Source of the DNA: Tupaia tana
Lineage: Eukaryota; Chordata; Mammalia; Scandentia; Tupaiidae
Assembly: GCA_026018925.1 (NCBI GenBank)
Contig: JAKSZU010000032.1
Coordinates: 186,001 to 250,000 of the forward strand
DNA: 64,000 bases
Reading direction: 5' to 3'
The notes beneath the pieces are model-generated. The model worked only from the letters and a program-made list of their open reading frames with translations, was not told the origin of the DNA and ran no database searches. Of the stretch, positions 41,496-52,742 are shown piece by piece. The first letter of the stretch is position 1. Each line of letters starts with the position of its first letter. Position numbers and translations under genes: made by a program.

Positions 41496-42671
41496 GAAGC
41501 CTAACTCAAACCATAGACCTAACGCTAACCCTAGGCGGACATCTTAAGCTCAACCCCAACCCTAACCTGACCCTCACGCTATCTCCAACCATAACACTGA
41601 ACCGAAAACTAACAGTAGCCCTAAACTTACTTCCTAAAACTAAGTTCAATCATAACCTAACCTGAAGCCTAAATGAAACCATAGACCTAACACTAACCCT
41701 AGGCGGACACCTTTAGCTTAACCCCAACCCTAACCTGACCCTCACGGTAACTCCAACCATACCACTGAACCGAAAACTAACAGTAACCCTAAACTTACTC
41801 CCTCAAACTAAGTTCAAACCTAACCTAACCTGAAGCCTAACTCATACCATAGACCTAACCCTAACCCTAGGCGGACACCTGAAGCTAAACCCCAACCCTA
41901 ACCTGACCCTGACGCTATCTCCAACCGTAACACTGAACCGAAAAGTAGCAGTAGCCCTATACTTACTCCCTCAAACTAAGTTCAAACATAACATAACCTG
42001 AAGCCTAAATCAAACCATACACCTAACCCTAACCCTAGGCGGACACCTGAAGCTCAACCCCAACCCTAACCAAACCCTCACGCTAAATCCAAACGTAACA
42101 CTGAACCGAAAACTAACAGTAGCCCTAAACTTACTCCCTCAAACTAAGTTCAAACCTAACCTAACCTCAAGCCTAACTCAAACCATAGACCTAACCCTAA
42201 CCCTAGGCGGACACCTGAAGCTAAATCTCAACCCTAAACTGTACCTGAGGCTAAAACCAACCGTAACACTGAACCAAAAATTAACAGTCGCCCTAAACTT
42301 ACTCCCTCAAACTAAGTTCAATCCTAACCTAACCTGAAGCCTAAATGAAACCATAGACCTAACCCTAACCTTAGGCGGACACCTTATGCTTAACCCACAC
42401 CCTAACCTGACCCGGACGCTTACTCCAACCGTAACAGTTAAACGAAAACTAACAGTAGCCCTAAACTTACTCCCTCAAACTAAGTTCCAACCTAACCTAA
42501 CCTGAAGCCTAAATCAAACCACACACCTAACCCTAAACCTAGGCGGACACCTTAAGTTCTACCCCAAACCTAACCTGACCCTGGCGCTTACTCCAACCGT
42601 AACAGTTACCCGAAAACTAACAGTAGCCCTAAACTGACTCCCTCAAACTAAGTTCAAACCTAACCTAACCT
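41496..42671 (+). repeat. 7-monomer block, full copy
   Basis: Seven monomers (1,176 bp). The first four repeat the block seen at 14,456 and 17,646 (CTAACGC with ACATCTTAAG; CTAACACTAACC with CTCACGGTAAC; AAAAGTAGCAGTAG then AACATAACATAACC; AACCAAACCCTC). The last three carry AAATCTCAACC, GACCCGGACGC and CTTAAGTTCTACC. This is the likely parent form of 38,472-39,311. It lies one monomer before the unit that holds the domain boundary. Confidence 0.88.
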
Positions 42672-42839
42672 GAAGCCTAAATCAAATCATAGACCTAACC
42701 CTAACCCTAGGCGGACACCTTATCCTTAACCCCCACCATAACCTGACCCTGACACTAACTCCAACCGTAACACTGAACCGAAAACTAACAGTAGCCCTAA
42801 ACTTACTCCCTCAAACTAACTTCAAACCTAACCTAACCT

Positions 42840-43006
42840 GAAGCCTAACTGAAACCATAGACCTAACCCTAACCCTAGGCGGACACCTTAAGCTCAACCC
42901 CAACCCTAACCTGACCCTGACGCTATCTCCAACCTAACACTGAACCGAAAACTAACAGTAGCCCCAAACTTACTCCCTCAAACTAAGTTCAAACCTAACC
43001 TAACCT
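42840..43006 (+). repeat. Boundary monomer between mosaic and higher-order domains
   Basis: This is a 167-bp hybrid. Its left part (AACTGAAACC, CCTTAAGCTC) matches left-domain monomers such as 33,096 and 40,152. Its right part (CTATCTCC followed by AACCTAACACTG, with one base deleted) matches the 17th monomer of the higher-order unit. The switch lies between about positions 51 and 90, near 42,890-42,930. The left edge of the young higher-order array therefore falls inside a monomer rather than at its end. Confidence 0.8.
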
Positions 43007-43174
43007 GAAGCGTATCTCAAACCATAGACCTAACCCTAACCCTAGGCGGACACCTGAAGCTAAACCCCAACCAAAACCTGACCCTGACGCTATCTCCAAC
43101 CGTAACACTGAACCGAAAACAAACAGTAGCCCTAAACTTACTCCCTCAAGCTAAGTTCAAACCTAACCTAACCT

Positions 43175-46100
43175 GAAGCCTAACTCAAACCATAGACCTA
43201 ATTATAACCCTACGCGGACACCAGAAGCTCAACCCCAACCCTAACCTGACCCTGACTCTTACTCCAACTGTAACACTGAACCGAAAACTAACGGTAGCCC
43301 TAAACTTACTCCCTCAAACTAAGTTCAATCCTAACCTAACCTGAAGCTTAACTGAAACCATAGACCTAACCCTAACCCTAGGCGGACACCTTAAGCTCAA
43401 CCCCAACCCTAAAATGGCACTGACGCTAACTCCAACCATAACAGTTACCCGAAAACTAACAGTAGACCTAAAATTACTCCCTCAAACTAAGTTCAAACCT
43501 AACCTAACCTGAAGCCTAAATCAAACCATAGACCTAACCCTAACCCTAGGCGGACAACTTAAGCTCCACCCCAACCCTAACCTGGCCCTGACGCTAACTC
43601 CAACCATAACAGTTACCCGAAAACTAACAGTCGCCCTAAACTTTCTCCCTCAAACTAAGTTCAAACCTAAACTAACCTGAAGCGTATCTCAAACCATAGA
43701 CCTAACCCTAACCCTAGGCGGACACCTGAAGCTAAACCCCAACCAAAACCTGACCCTGACGCTATCTCCAACCGTAACACTGAACCGAAAACAAACAGTA
43801 GCCCTAAACTTACTCCCTCAAGCTAAGTTCAAACCTAACCTAACCTGAAGCCTAACTCAAACCATAGACCTAACCCTAACCCTACGCGGACACCTGAAGC
43901 TCAACCCCAGCCCTAACCTGACCCTGACTCTTACTCCAACTGTAACACTGAACCGAAAACTAACAGTAGCCCTAAACTTACTCCCTCAAATGAAGTTCAA
44001 ACCTAACCTAACCTGAAGCCTAACTCAAACCATAGACCTAACCCTAACCCTAGGCGGACACCTGAAGCTAAACCCCAACCGTAACCTGACCCTGATGCTA
44101 TCTCCAACCGTAACACTGAAGCGAAAACAAAGAGTAGCCCTAAACTTACTCCCTCAAGCTAAGGTCAAACCTAACCTAACCTGAAGCCTAACTCAAACCA
44201 TAGACCTAACCCTAACCCTACGCGGACACCTGAATCTCAACCCCAACCCTAACCTGACCCTGACTCTTACTCCAACTGTAACACTGAACCGAAAACTAAC
44301 AGTAGCCCTAAACTTACTCCCTCAAACTAAGTTCAATCCTAACCTAACCTGAAGCCTAACTCAAACCATAGACCTAACCCTAACCCTAGGCGGACACCTT
44401 AAGCTCAACCCCATCCCTAAAATGGCCCTGAGGCTAAGTCCAACCATAACAGTTACCCGAAAACTAACAGTAGACCTAAAATTACTCCCTCAAAGTAAGT
44501 TCAAACCTAACCTAACCTGAAGCCTAAATCAAACCATACACCTAACCCTAACCCTAGGCGAACCCCTTAAGCTCAACCCCAACCCTAACCTGACCCTCAC
44601 GCTAAATCCAACCGTAACACTGAACCGAAAACTAACAGTAGCCCTAAACTTACTCCCTCAAACTAAGTTCAAACCTAACCTAACCTGAAGCCTAACTCAA
44701 ACCATAGACCTAACCCTAACACTAGGCGGACACCTGAAGCTCAACCCCAACCCTAACCTCACCCTCACGGTAATTCCAACCGTACCACTGAACCAAAAAC
44801 TAACAGTAACCGTAAACGTACTCCCTCAAACTAAGTTCAAACCTAACCTAACCTGAAGCCTAACGCAAACCATAGACCTAACCCTAACCCTAGGCGGACA
44901 CTTGAAGCTAAACCCCAACCCTAACCTGACCCTGACGCTATCTCCAACCGTAACACTGAACCGAAAACTAACAGTAGCCCTAAACTTACTCCTTCAAACT
45001 AAGTTCAAACCTAACCTAACCTGAAGCCTAACTCAAACCATAGACCTAACCCTAACCCTAGACGGACACCTTAAACTCAACCCCAACACTAACGTGGCAC
45101 TGACGCTAACTCCAACCATAACACTGAACCGAAAAATAACAGTTGCCCTAAACTTACTCCCCCAAGCTAAGTTCAAACCTAACCTAACCTGAAGCCTAAC
45201 TCAAACCACAGACCTAACCCTAACCCTAGGCGGACACCTTAAGCTCAACCCCAACCCTAACCGGACCCTGACGCTAACTCCAACCATAACAGTTACCCGA
45301 AAACTAACAGTAGCCCTAAACTTACTCCCTCAAACTAAGTTCAAACATAACCTAACCTGAAGCCCAAATCAAACCATCCACCTAACCCTAACCCTAGGCG
45401 GACACCTGAAGCTCAACTCCAACCCTAACCTGACCCTGACGCTATCTCCAACCGTAACACTGAACTGAAAACTAACAATAGCCCTAAACTTACTCCCTCA
45501 AACTAAGTTCAAATCTAAACTAACCTGAAGCCTAACTCAAACAATAGACCTAACCCTAACCCTAGGCGGACACCTGAAGCTCCACCCCAACCCTAACCTG
45601 ACCCTGACGCTATCTCCAACCGTAACACTGAACCGAAAACTAACAGTAACCCTAAACTTACTCCTTCAAACTAAGTTCACACCTAACCTAACATGAAGCC
45701 TAACTCAAACCACAGACCTAACCCTAACCCTAGGCGGACACCTTATGCTTAACCCCACCCTCGCCTGACCCTGACGCTTATTCCAACCGTAACAGTTAAA
45801 CGAAAACTAACAGTAGCCCTAAATTTACTCCCTCAAACTAAGTTCAAACCTAACCTAACCTGAAGCATAACTCAAACCATAGACCTAACCCTAACCCTAG
45901 GCGGACACCTTAAGCTCAACCCCAACCCTAAAATGGCCCTGACGCTATCTCCATCCTAACACTGAACCGAAAACTAACAGTAGCCCTAAACTTACTCCCT
46001 CAAACTAAGTTCAAACCTAACCTAACCTGAAGCGTATCTCAAACCATAGACCTAACCCTAACCCTAGGCGGACACCTGAAGCTAAACCCCAACCAAAACC

Positions 46101-46196
46101 TGACCCTGACGCTATCTCCAACCGTAACACTGAACCGAAAACAAACAGTAGCCCTAAACTTAGTCCCTCAAGCTAAGTTCAAACCTAACCTAACCT
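43175..46196 (+). repeat. Higher-order unit 1: 18 monomers, variant form
   Basis: The unit is 3,022 bp. It contains M1 to M5, then two monomers not seen in the other complete units (44,038 region with ACTGAAGCGAAAAC and AAAGAGTAG; 44,175 region with CCTGAATCTC), then M6 to M14, a hybrid of M15 and M17, and a final GAAGCGTATCTC monomer of M4 type. The AAAGAGTAG monomer reappears at the window end (about 63,925), so the incomplete last unit is of this form. Confidence 0.85.
45862..46028 (+). repeat. M15/M17 hybrid monomer
   Basis: The left part (CCTTAAGCTC, AAAATGGCCCTGACGCTATC) is M15 and the right part (CTAACACTGAACC with one base deleted) is M17. The crossover is at about positions 80-95, where it also shows the private word CCATCCTAACAC. 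Two monomers' worth of sequence (336 bp) is absent relative to the complete order M15-M16-M17. Confidence 0.85.
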
Positions 46197-48042
46197 GAAG
46201 CCTAACTCAAACCATAGACCTAATTATAACCCTACGCGGACACCAGAAGCTCAACCCCAACCCTAACCTGACCCTGACTCTTACTCCAACTGTAACACTG
46301 AACCGAAAACTAACAGTAGCCCTAAACTTACTCCCTCAAACTAAGTTCAATCCTAACCTAACCTGAAGCCTAACTGAAACCATAGACCTAACCCTAACCC
46401 TAGGCGGACTCCTTAAGCTCAACCCCAACCCTAAAATGGCACTGACGCTAACTCCAACCATAACAGTTACCCGAAAACTAACAGTAGACCTAAAATTACT
46501 CCCTCAAACTAAGTTCAAACCTAACCTAACCTGAAGCCTAAATCAAACAATAGACCTAACCCTAACCCTAGACGGACACCTTAAACTCAACCCCAACACT
46601 AACGTGGCACTGACGCTAACTCCAACCATAACACTGAACCGAAAAATAACAGTTGCCCTAAACTTACTCCCCCAAGCTAAGTTCAAACCTAACCTAACCT
46701 GAAGCCTAACTCAAACCACAGACCTAACCCTAACCCTAGGCGGACACCTTAAGCTCAACCCCAACCCTAACCGGACCCTGACGCTAACTCCAACCATAAC
46801 AGTTACCCGAAAACTAACAGTAGCCCTAAACTTACTCCCTCAAACTAAGTTCAAACATAACCTAACCTGAAGCCTAAATCAAACCATCCACCTAACCCTA
46901 ACCCTAGGCGGACACCTGAAGCTCAACTCCAACCCTAACCTGACCCTGACGCTATCTCCAACCGTAACACTGAACTGAAAACTAACAATAGCCCTAAACT
47001 TACTCCCTCAAACTAAGTTCAAATCTAAACTAACCTGAAGCCTAACTCAAACAATAGACCTAACCCTAACCCTAGGCGGACACCTGAAGCTCCACCCCAA
47101 CCCTAACCTGACCCTGACGCTATCTCCAACCGTAACACTGAACCGAAAACTAACAGTAACCCTAAACTTACTCCTTCAAACTAAGTTCACACCTAACCTA
47201 ACATGAAGCCTAACTCAAACCACAGACCTAACCCTAACCCTAGGCGGACACCTTATGCTTAACCCCACCCTCACCTGACCCTGACGCTTATTCCAACCGT
47301 AACAGTTAAACGAAAACTAACAGTAGCCCTAAATTTACTCCCTCAAACTAAATTCAAACCTAACCTAACCTGAAGCCTAACTCAAACCATAGACCTAACC
47401 CTAACCCTAAGCGGACACCTTAAGCTCAACCCCAACCCTAAAATGGCCCTGACGCTATCTCCAAAAATAACAGTTACCCGAAAACTAACAGTAGACCTAA
47501 AATTACTCCCTCAAACTAAGTTCAAACCTAACCTAACCTGAAGCCTAAATCAAACCATACACCTAACCCTAACCCTCGGCGGACACCTTAAGCTCAACCC
47601 CAAACCTAACCTGACCCTCACGCTAAATCCAACCGTAACACTGAACCGAAAACTAACAGTAGCCCTAAACTTACTCCCTCAAACTAAGTTCAAACCTAAC
47701 CTAACCTGAAGCCTAACTCAAACCATAGACCTAACCCTAACCCTAGGCGGACACCTGAAGCTCAACCCCAACCCTAACCTGACCCTGACGCTATCTCCAA
47801 CCTAACACTGAACCGAAAACTAACAGTAGCCCTAAACTTACTCCCTCAATCTAAGTTCAAACCTAACCTAACCTGAAGCGTATCTCAAACCATAGACCTA
47901 ACCCTAACCCTAGGCGGACACCTGAAGCTAAACCCCAACCAAAACCTGACCCTGACGCTATCTCCAACCGTAACACTGAACCGAAAACAAACAGTAGCCC
48001 TAAACTTACTCCCTCAAGCTAAGTTCAAACCTAACCTAACCT
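46197..48042 (+). repeat. Higher-order unit 2: 11 monomers
   Basis: The unit is 1,846 bp. The order is M1, M2, an M3/M10 hybrid, M11 to M17, then an M4-type monomer (GAAGCGTATCTC). Seven monomers are missing relative to the 18-mer. Private changes include GGACTCCTTAAG near 46,406, CCCTCACCTG near 47,270, CTAAGCGG near 47,408 and CTCAATCTAAG near 47,846. It is nearly identical to the next unit and shares its hybrid joint. Confidence 0.9.
46533..46700 (+). repeat. M3/M10 hybrid monomer, first copy
   Basis: It starts as M3 (AAATCAAAC) and continues as M10 (CTAGACGGACACC, CTTAAACTC, AACGTGGCACTG, AAAAATAACAGTTGCCC). The crossover is between about positions 10 and 38, within the telomere-like core. 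It explains the seven-monomer loss in this unit. It carries a private CAATAGACC where the second copy has CCATAGACC. Confidence 0.9.
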
Positions 48043-49888
48043 GAAGCCTAACTCAAACCATAGACCTAATTATAACCCTACGCGGACACCAGAAGCTCAA
48101 CCCGAACCCTAACCTGACCCTGACTCTTACTCCAACTGTAACACTGAACCGAAAACTAACAGTAGCCCTAAACTTACTCCCTCAAACTAAGTTCAATCCT
48201 AACCTAACCTGAAGCCTAACTGAAACCATAGACCTAACCCTAACCCTAGGCGGACACCATAAGCTCAACCCCAACCCTAAAATGGCACTGACGCTAACTC
48301 CAACCATAACAGTTACCCGAAAACTAACAGTAGACCTAAAATTACTCCCTCAAACTAAGTTCAAACCTAACCTAACCTGAAGCCTAAATCAAACCATAGA
48401 CCTAACCCTAACCCTAGACGGACACCTTAAACTCAACCCCAACACTAACGTGGCACTGACGCTAACTCCAACCATAACACTGAACTGAAAAATAACAGTT
48501 GCCCTAAACTTACTCCCCCAAGCTAAGTTCAAACCTAACCTAACCTGAAGCCTAACTCAAACCACAGACCTAACCCTAACCCTAGGCGGACACCTTAAGC
48601 TCAACCCCAACCCTAACCGGACCCTGACGCTAACTCCAACCATAACAGTTACCCGAAAACTAACAGTAGCCCTAAACTTACTCCCTCAAACTAAGTTCAA
48701 ACATAACCTAACCTGAAGCCTAAATCAAACCATCCACCTAACCCTAACCCTAGGCGGACACCTGAAGCTCAACTCCAACCCTAACCTGACCCTGACGCTA
48801 TCTCCAACCGTAACACTGAACTGAAAACTAACAATAGCCCTAAACTTACTCCCTCAAACTAAGTTCAAATCTAAACTAACCTGAAGCCTAACTCAAACAA
48901 TAGACCTAACCCTAACCCTAGGCGGACACCTGAAGCTCCACCCCAACCCTAACCTGACCCTGACGCTATCTCCAACCGTAACACTGAACCGAAAACTAAC
49001 AGTAACCCTAAACTTACTCCTTCAAACTAAGTTCACACCTAACCTAACATGAAGCCTAACTCAAACCACAGACCTAACCCTAACCCTAGGCGGACACCTT
49101 ATGCTTAACCCCACCCTCGCCTGACCCTGACGCTTATTCCAACCGTAACAGTTAAACGAAAACTAACAGTAGCCCTAAATTTACTCCCTCAAACTAAGTT
49201 CAAACCTAACCTAACCTGAAGCCTAACTCAAACCATAGACCTAACCCTAACCCTAGGCGGACACCTTAAGCTCAACCCCAACCCTAAAATGGCCCTGACG
49301 CTATCTCCAAAAATAACAGTTACCCGAAAACTAACAGTAGACCTAAAATTACTCCCTCAAACTAAGTTCAAACCTAACCTAACCTGAAGCCTAAATCAAA
49401 CCATACACCTAACCCTAACCCTCGGCGGACACCTTAAGCTCAACCCCAAACCTAACCTGACCCTCACGCTAAATCCAACCGTAACACTGAACCGAAAACT
49501 AACAGTAGCCCTAAACTTACTCCCTCAAACTAAGTTCAAACCTAACCTAACCTGAAGCCTAACTCAAACCATAGACCTAACCCTAACCCTAGGCGGACAC
49601 CTGAAGCTCAACCCCAACCCTAACCTGACCCTGACGCTATCTCCAACCTAACACTGAACCGAAAACTAACAGTAGCCCTAAACTTACTCCCTCAAACTAA
49701 GTTCAAACCTAACCTAACCTGAAGCGTATCTCAAACCATAGACCTAACCCTAACCCTAGGCGGACACCTGAAGCTAAACCCCAACCAAAACCTGACCCTG
49801 ACGCTATCTCCAACCGTAACACTGAACCGAAAACAAACAGTAGCCCTAAACTTACTCCCTCAAGCTAAGTTCAAACCTAACCTAACCT
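48043..49888 (+). repeat. Higher-order unit 3: 11 monomers
   Basis: The unit is 1,846 bp, with the same monomer order and the same M3/M10 joint as unit 2. The short form therefore arose once and was then duplicated. Private changes include CAACCCGAACCC near 48,100, CACCATAAGC near 48,255 and ACTGAACTG near 48,480. Confidence 0.9.
48379..48546 (+). repeat. M3/M10 hybrid monomer, second copy
   Basis: This is the same joint as at 46,533-46,700: AAATCAAACCATAGACC from M3, then CTAGACGG and CTTAAACTC from M10. Having the same crossover interval in two adjacent units is direct evidence that the 11-monomer unit was itself duplicated after the deletion. Confidence 0.9.
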
Positions 49889-52742
49889 GAAGCCTAACTC
49901 AAACCATAGACCTAATTATAACCCTACGCGGACACCAGAAGCTCAACCCCAACCCTAACCTGACCCTGACTCTTACTCCAACTGTAACACTGAACCGAAA
50001 ACTAACAGTAGCCCTAAACTTACTCCCTCAAACTAAGTTCAATCCTAACCTAACCTGAAGCCTAACTGAAACCATAGACCTAACCCTAACCCTAGGCGGA
50101 CACCTTAAGCTCAACCCCAACCCTAAAATGGCACTGACGCTAACTCCAACCATAACAGTTACCCGAAAACTAACAGTAGACCTAAAATTACTCCCTCAAA
50201 CTAAGTTCAAACCTAACCTAACCTGAAGCCTAAATCAAACCATAGACCTAACCCTAACCCTAGGCGGACAACTTAAGCTCCACCCCAACCCTAACCTGGC
50301 CCTGACGCTAACTCCAACCATAACAGTTACCCGAAAACTAACAGTCGCCCTAAACTTTCTCCCTCAAACTAAGTTCAAACCTAAACTAACCTGAAGCGTA
50401 TCTCAAACCATAGACCTAACCCTAACCCTAGGCGGACACCTGAAGCTAAACCCCAACCAAAACCTGACCCTGACGCTATCTCCAACCGTAACACTGAACC
50501 GAAAACAAACAGTAGCCCTAAACTTACTCCCTCAAGCTAAGTTCAAACCTAACCTAACCTGAAGCCTAACTCAAACCATAGACCTAACCCTAACCCTACG
50601 CGGACACCTGAAGCTCAACCCCAACCCAAACCTGACCCTGACTCTTACTCCAACTGTAACACTGAACCGAAAACTAACAGTAGCCCTAAACTTACTCCCT
50701 CAAATGAAGTTCAAACCTAACCTAACCTGAAGCCTAACTCAAACCATAGACCTAAACCTAACCCTAGGTGGACACCTTAAGCTCAACCCCAACCCTAAAA
50801 TGGCACTGAGGCTAAGTCCAACCATAACAGTTACCCGAAAACTAACAGTAGACCTAAAATTACTCCCTCAAAGTAAGTTCAAACCTAACCTAACCTGAAG
50901 CCTAAATCAAACCATACACCTAACCCTAACCCTACGCGAACCCCTTAAGCTCAACCCCAACCCTAACCTGACCCTCACGCTAAATCCAACCGTAACACTG
51001 AACCGAAAACTAACAGTAGCCCTAAACTTACTCCCTCAAACTAAGTTCAAACCTAACCTAACCTGAAGCCTAACTCAAACCATAGACCTAACCCTAACAC
51101 TAGGCGGACACCTGAAGCTCAACCCCAACCCTAACCTCACCCTCACGGTAATTCCAACCGTACCACTGAACCGAAAACTAACAGTAACCGTAAACTTACT
51201 CCCTCAAACTAAGTTCAAACCTAACCTAACCTGAAGCCTAACGCAAACCATAGACCTAACCCTAACCCTAGGCGGACACTTGAAGCTAAACCCCAACCCT
51301 AACCTGACCCTGACGCTATCTCCAACCGTAACACTGAACCGAAAACTAACAGTAGCCCTAAACTTACTCCTTCAAACTAAGTTCAAACCTAACCTAACCT
51401 GAAGCCTAACTCAAACCATAGACCTAACCCTAACCCTAGACGGACACCTTAAACTCAACCCCAACCCTAACGTGGCACTGACGCTAACTCCAACCATAAC
51501 ACTGAACCGAAAAATAACAGTTGCCCTAAACTTACTCCCCCAAGCTAAGTTCAAACCTAACCTAACCTGAAGCCTAACTCAAACCACAGACCTAACCCTA
51601 ACCCTAGGAGGACACCTTAAGCTCAACCCCAACCTTAACCGGACCCTGACGCTAACTCCAACCATAACAGTTACCCGAAAACTAACAGTAGCCCTAAACT
51701 TACTCCCTCAAACTAAGTTCAAACATAACCTAACCTGAAGCCTAAATCAAACCATCCACCTAACCCTAACCCTAGGCGGACACCTGAAGCTCAACTCCAA
51801 CCCTAACCTGACCCTGACGCTATCTCCAACCGTAACACTGAACTGAAAACTAACAATAGCCCTAAACTTACTCCCTCAAACTAAGTTCAAATCTAAACTA
51901 ACCTGAAGCCTAACTCAAACAATAGACCTAACCCTAACCCTAGGCGGACACCTGAAGCTCCACCGCAACCCTAACCTGACCCTGACGCTATCTCCAACCG
52001 TAACACTGAACCGAAAACTAACAGTAACCCTAAACTTACTCCTTCAAACTAAGTTCACACCTAACCTAACATGAAGCCTAACTCAAACCACAGACCTAAC
52101 CCTAACCCTAGGCGGACACCTTATGCTTAACCCCACCCTCGCCTGACCCTGACGCTTATTCCAACCGTAACAGTTAAACGAAAACTAACAGTAGCCCTAA
52201 ATTTACTCCCTCAAACTAAGTTCAAACCTAACCTAACCTGAAGCCTAACTCAAACCATAGACCTAACCCTAACCCTAGGCGGACACCTTAAGCTCAACCC
52301 CAACCCTAAAATGGCCCTGACGCTATCTCCAAAAATAACAGTTACCCGAAAACTAACAGTAGACCTAAAATTACTCCCTCAAACTAAGTTCAAACCTAAC
52401 CTAACCTGAAGCCTAAATCAAACCATACACCTAACCCTAACCCTCGGCGGACACCTTAAGCTCAACCCCAAACCTAACCTGACCCTCACGCTAAATCCAA
52501 CCGTAACACTGAACTGAAAACTAACAGTAGCCCTAAACTTACTCCCTCAAACTAAGTTCAAACCTAACCTAACCTGAAGCCTAACTCAAACCATAGACCT
52601 AACCCTAACCCTAGGCGGACACCTGAAGCTCAACCCCAACCCTAACCTGACCCTGACGCTATCTCCAATCTAACACTGAACCGAAAACTAACAGTAGCCC
52701 TAAACTTACTCCCTCAAACTAAGTTCAAACCTAACCTAACCT
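49889..52742 (+). repeat. Higher-order unit 4: 17 monomers
   Basis: The unit is 2,854 bp and holds M1 to M17 with no extra M4-type monomer at the end. Diagnostic variants in order: M1 ATTATAACCC; M2 AAAATGGCACTGACG; M3 AACTTTCTCC; M4 GAAGCGTATCTC; M5 CTCAAATGAAG; M6 CTGAGGCTAAGTCC; M7 GAACCCCTTAAG; M8 CTCACGGTAATTCC; M9 ACACTTGAAG; M10 CTAGACGG; M11 CCGGACCC; M12 CATCCACC; M13 CTCCTTC then TTCACACC; M14 CCCTCGCC; M15 CTCCAAAAATAACAG; M16 CCCTCGGCGG; M17 CTAACACTG with a 1-bp deletion. This is the reference order. Confidence 0.92.

Larger units (their letters stand above)
1..42839 (+). repeat. Left domain: diverged mosaic of monomer types
   Basis: From the first base to the monomer boundary at 42,839 there are 256 complete monomers with a net loss of about 11 bp. 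Neighbouring monomers differ at many diagnostic sites: AAATCAAACC, AACTCAAACC or AAATGAAACC near position 8; TAGACC, TACACC or CACAGACC near 20; CCTTAAGCTC, CCTGAAGCTC, CCTTATGCTT or CCTGAATATCC near 48; CGTAACACTGAACC or CATAACAGTTACCC near 94. Types recur in blocks of a few to about a dozen monomers, but no single higher-order period runs through the domain. Identifiable block duplications are listed separately. Between them I see only further single monomers and short mosaics of the same family, with no gene. Confidence 0.9.

Noticed and set aside
42840-43006. Transposon or unrelated insertion at the domain change
   Set aside because: The sequence stays in the 168-bp phase with no extra bases, target-site duplication or terminal repeats. 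It is a hybrid monomer.
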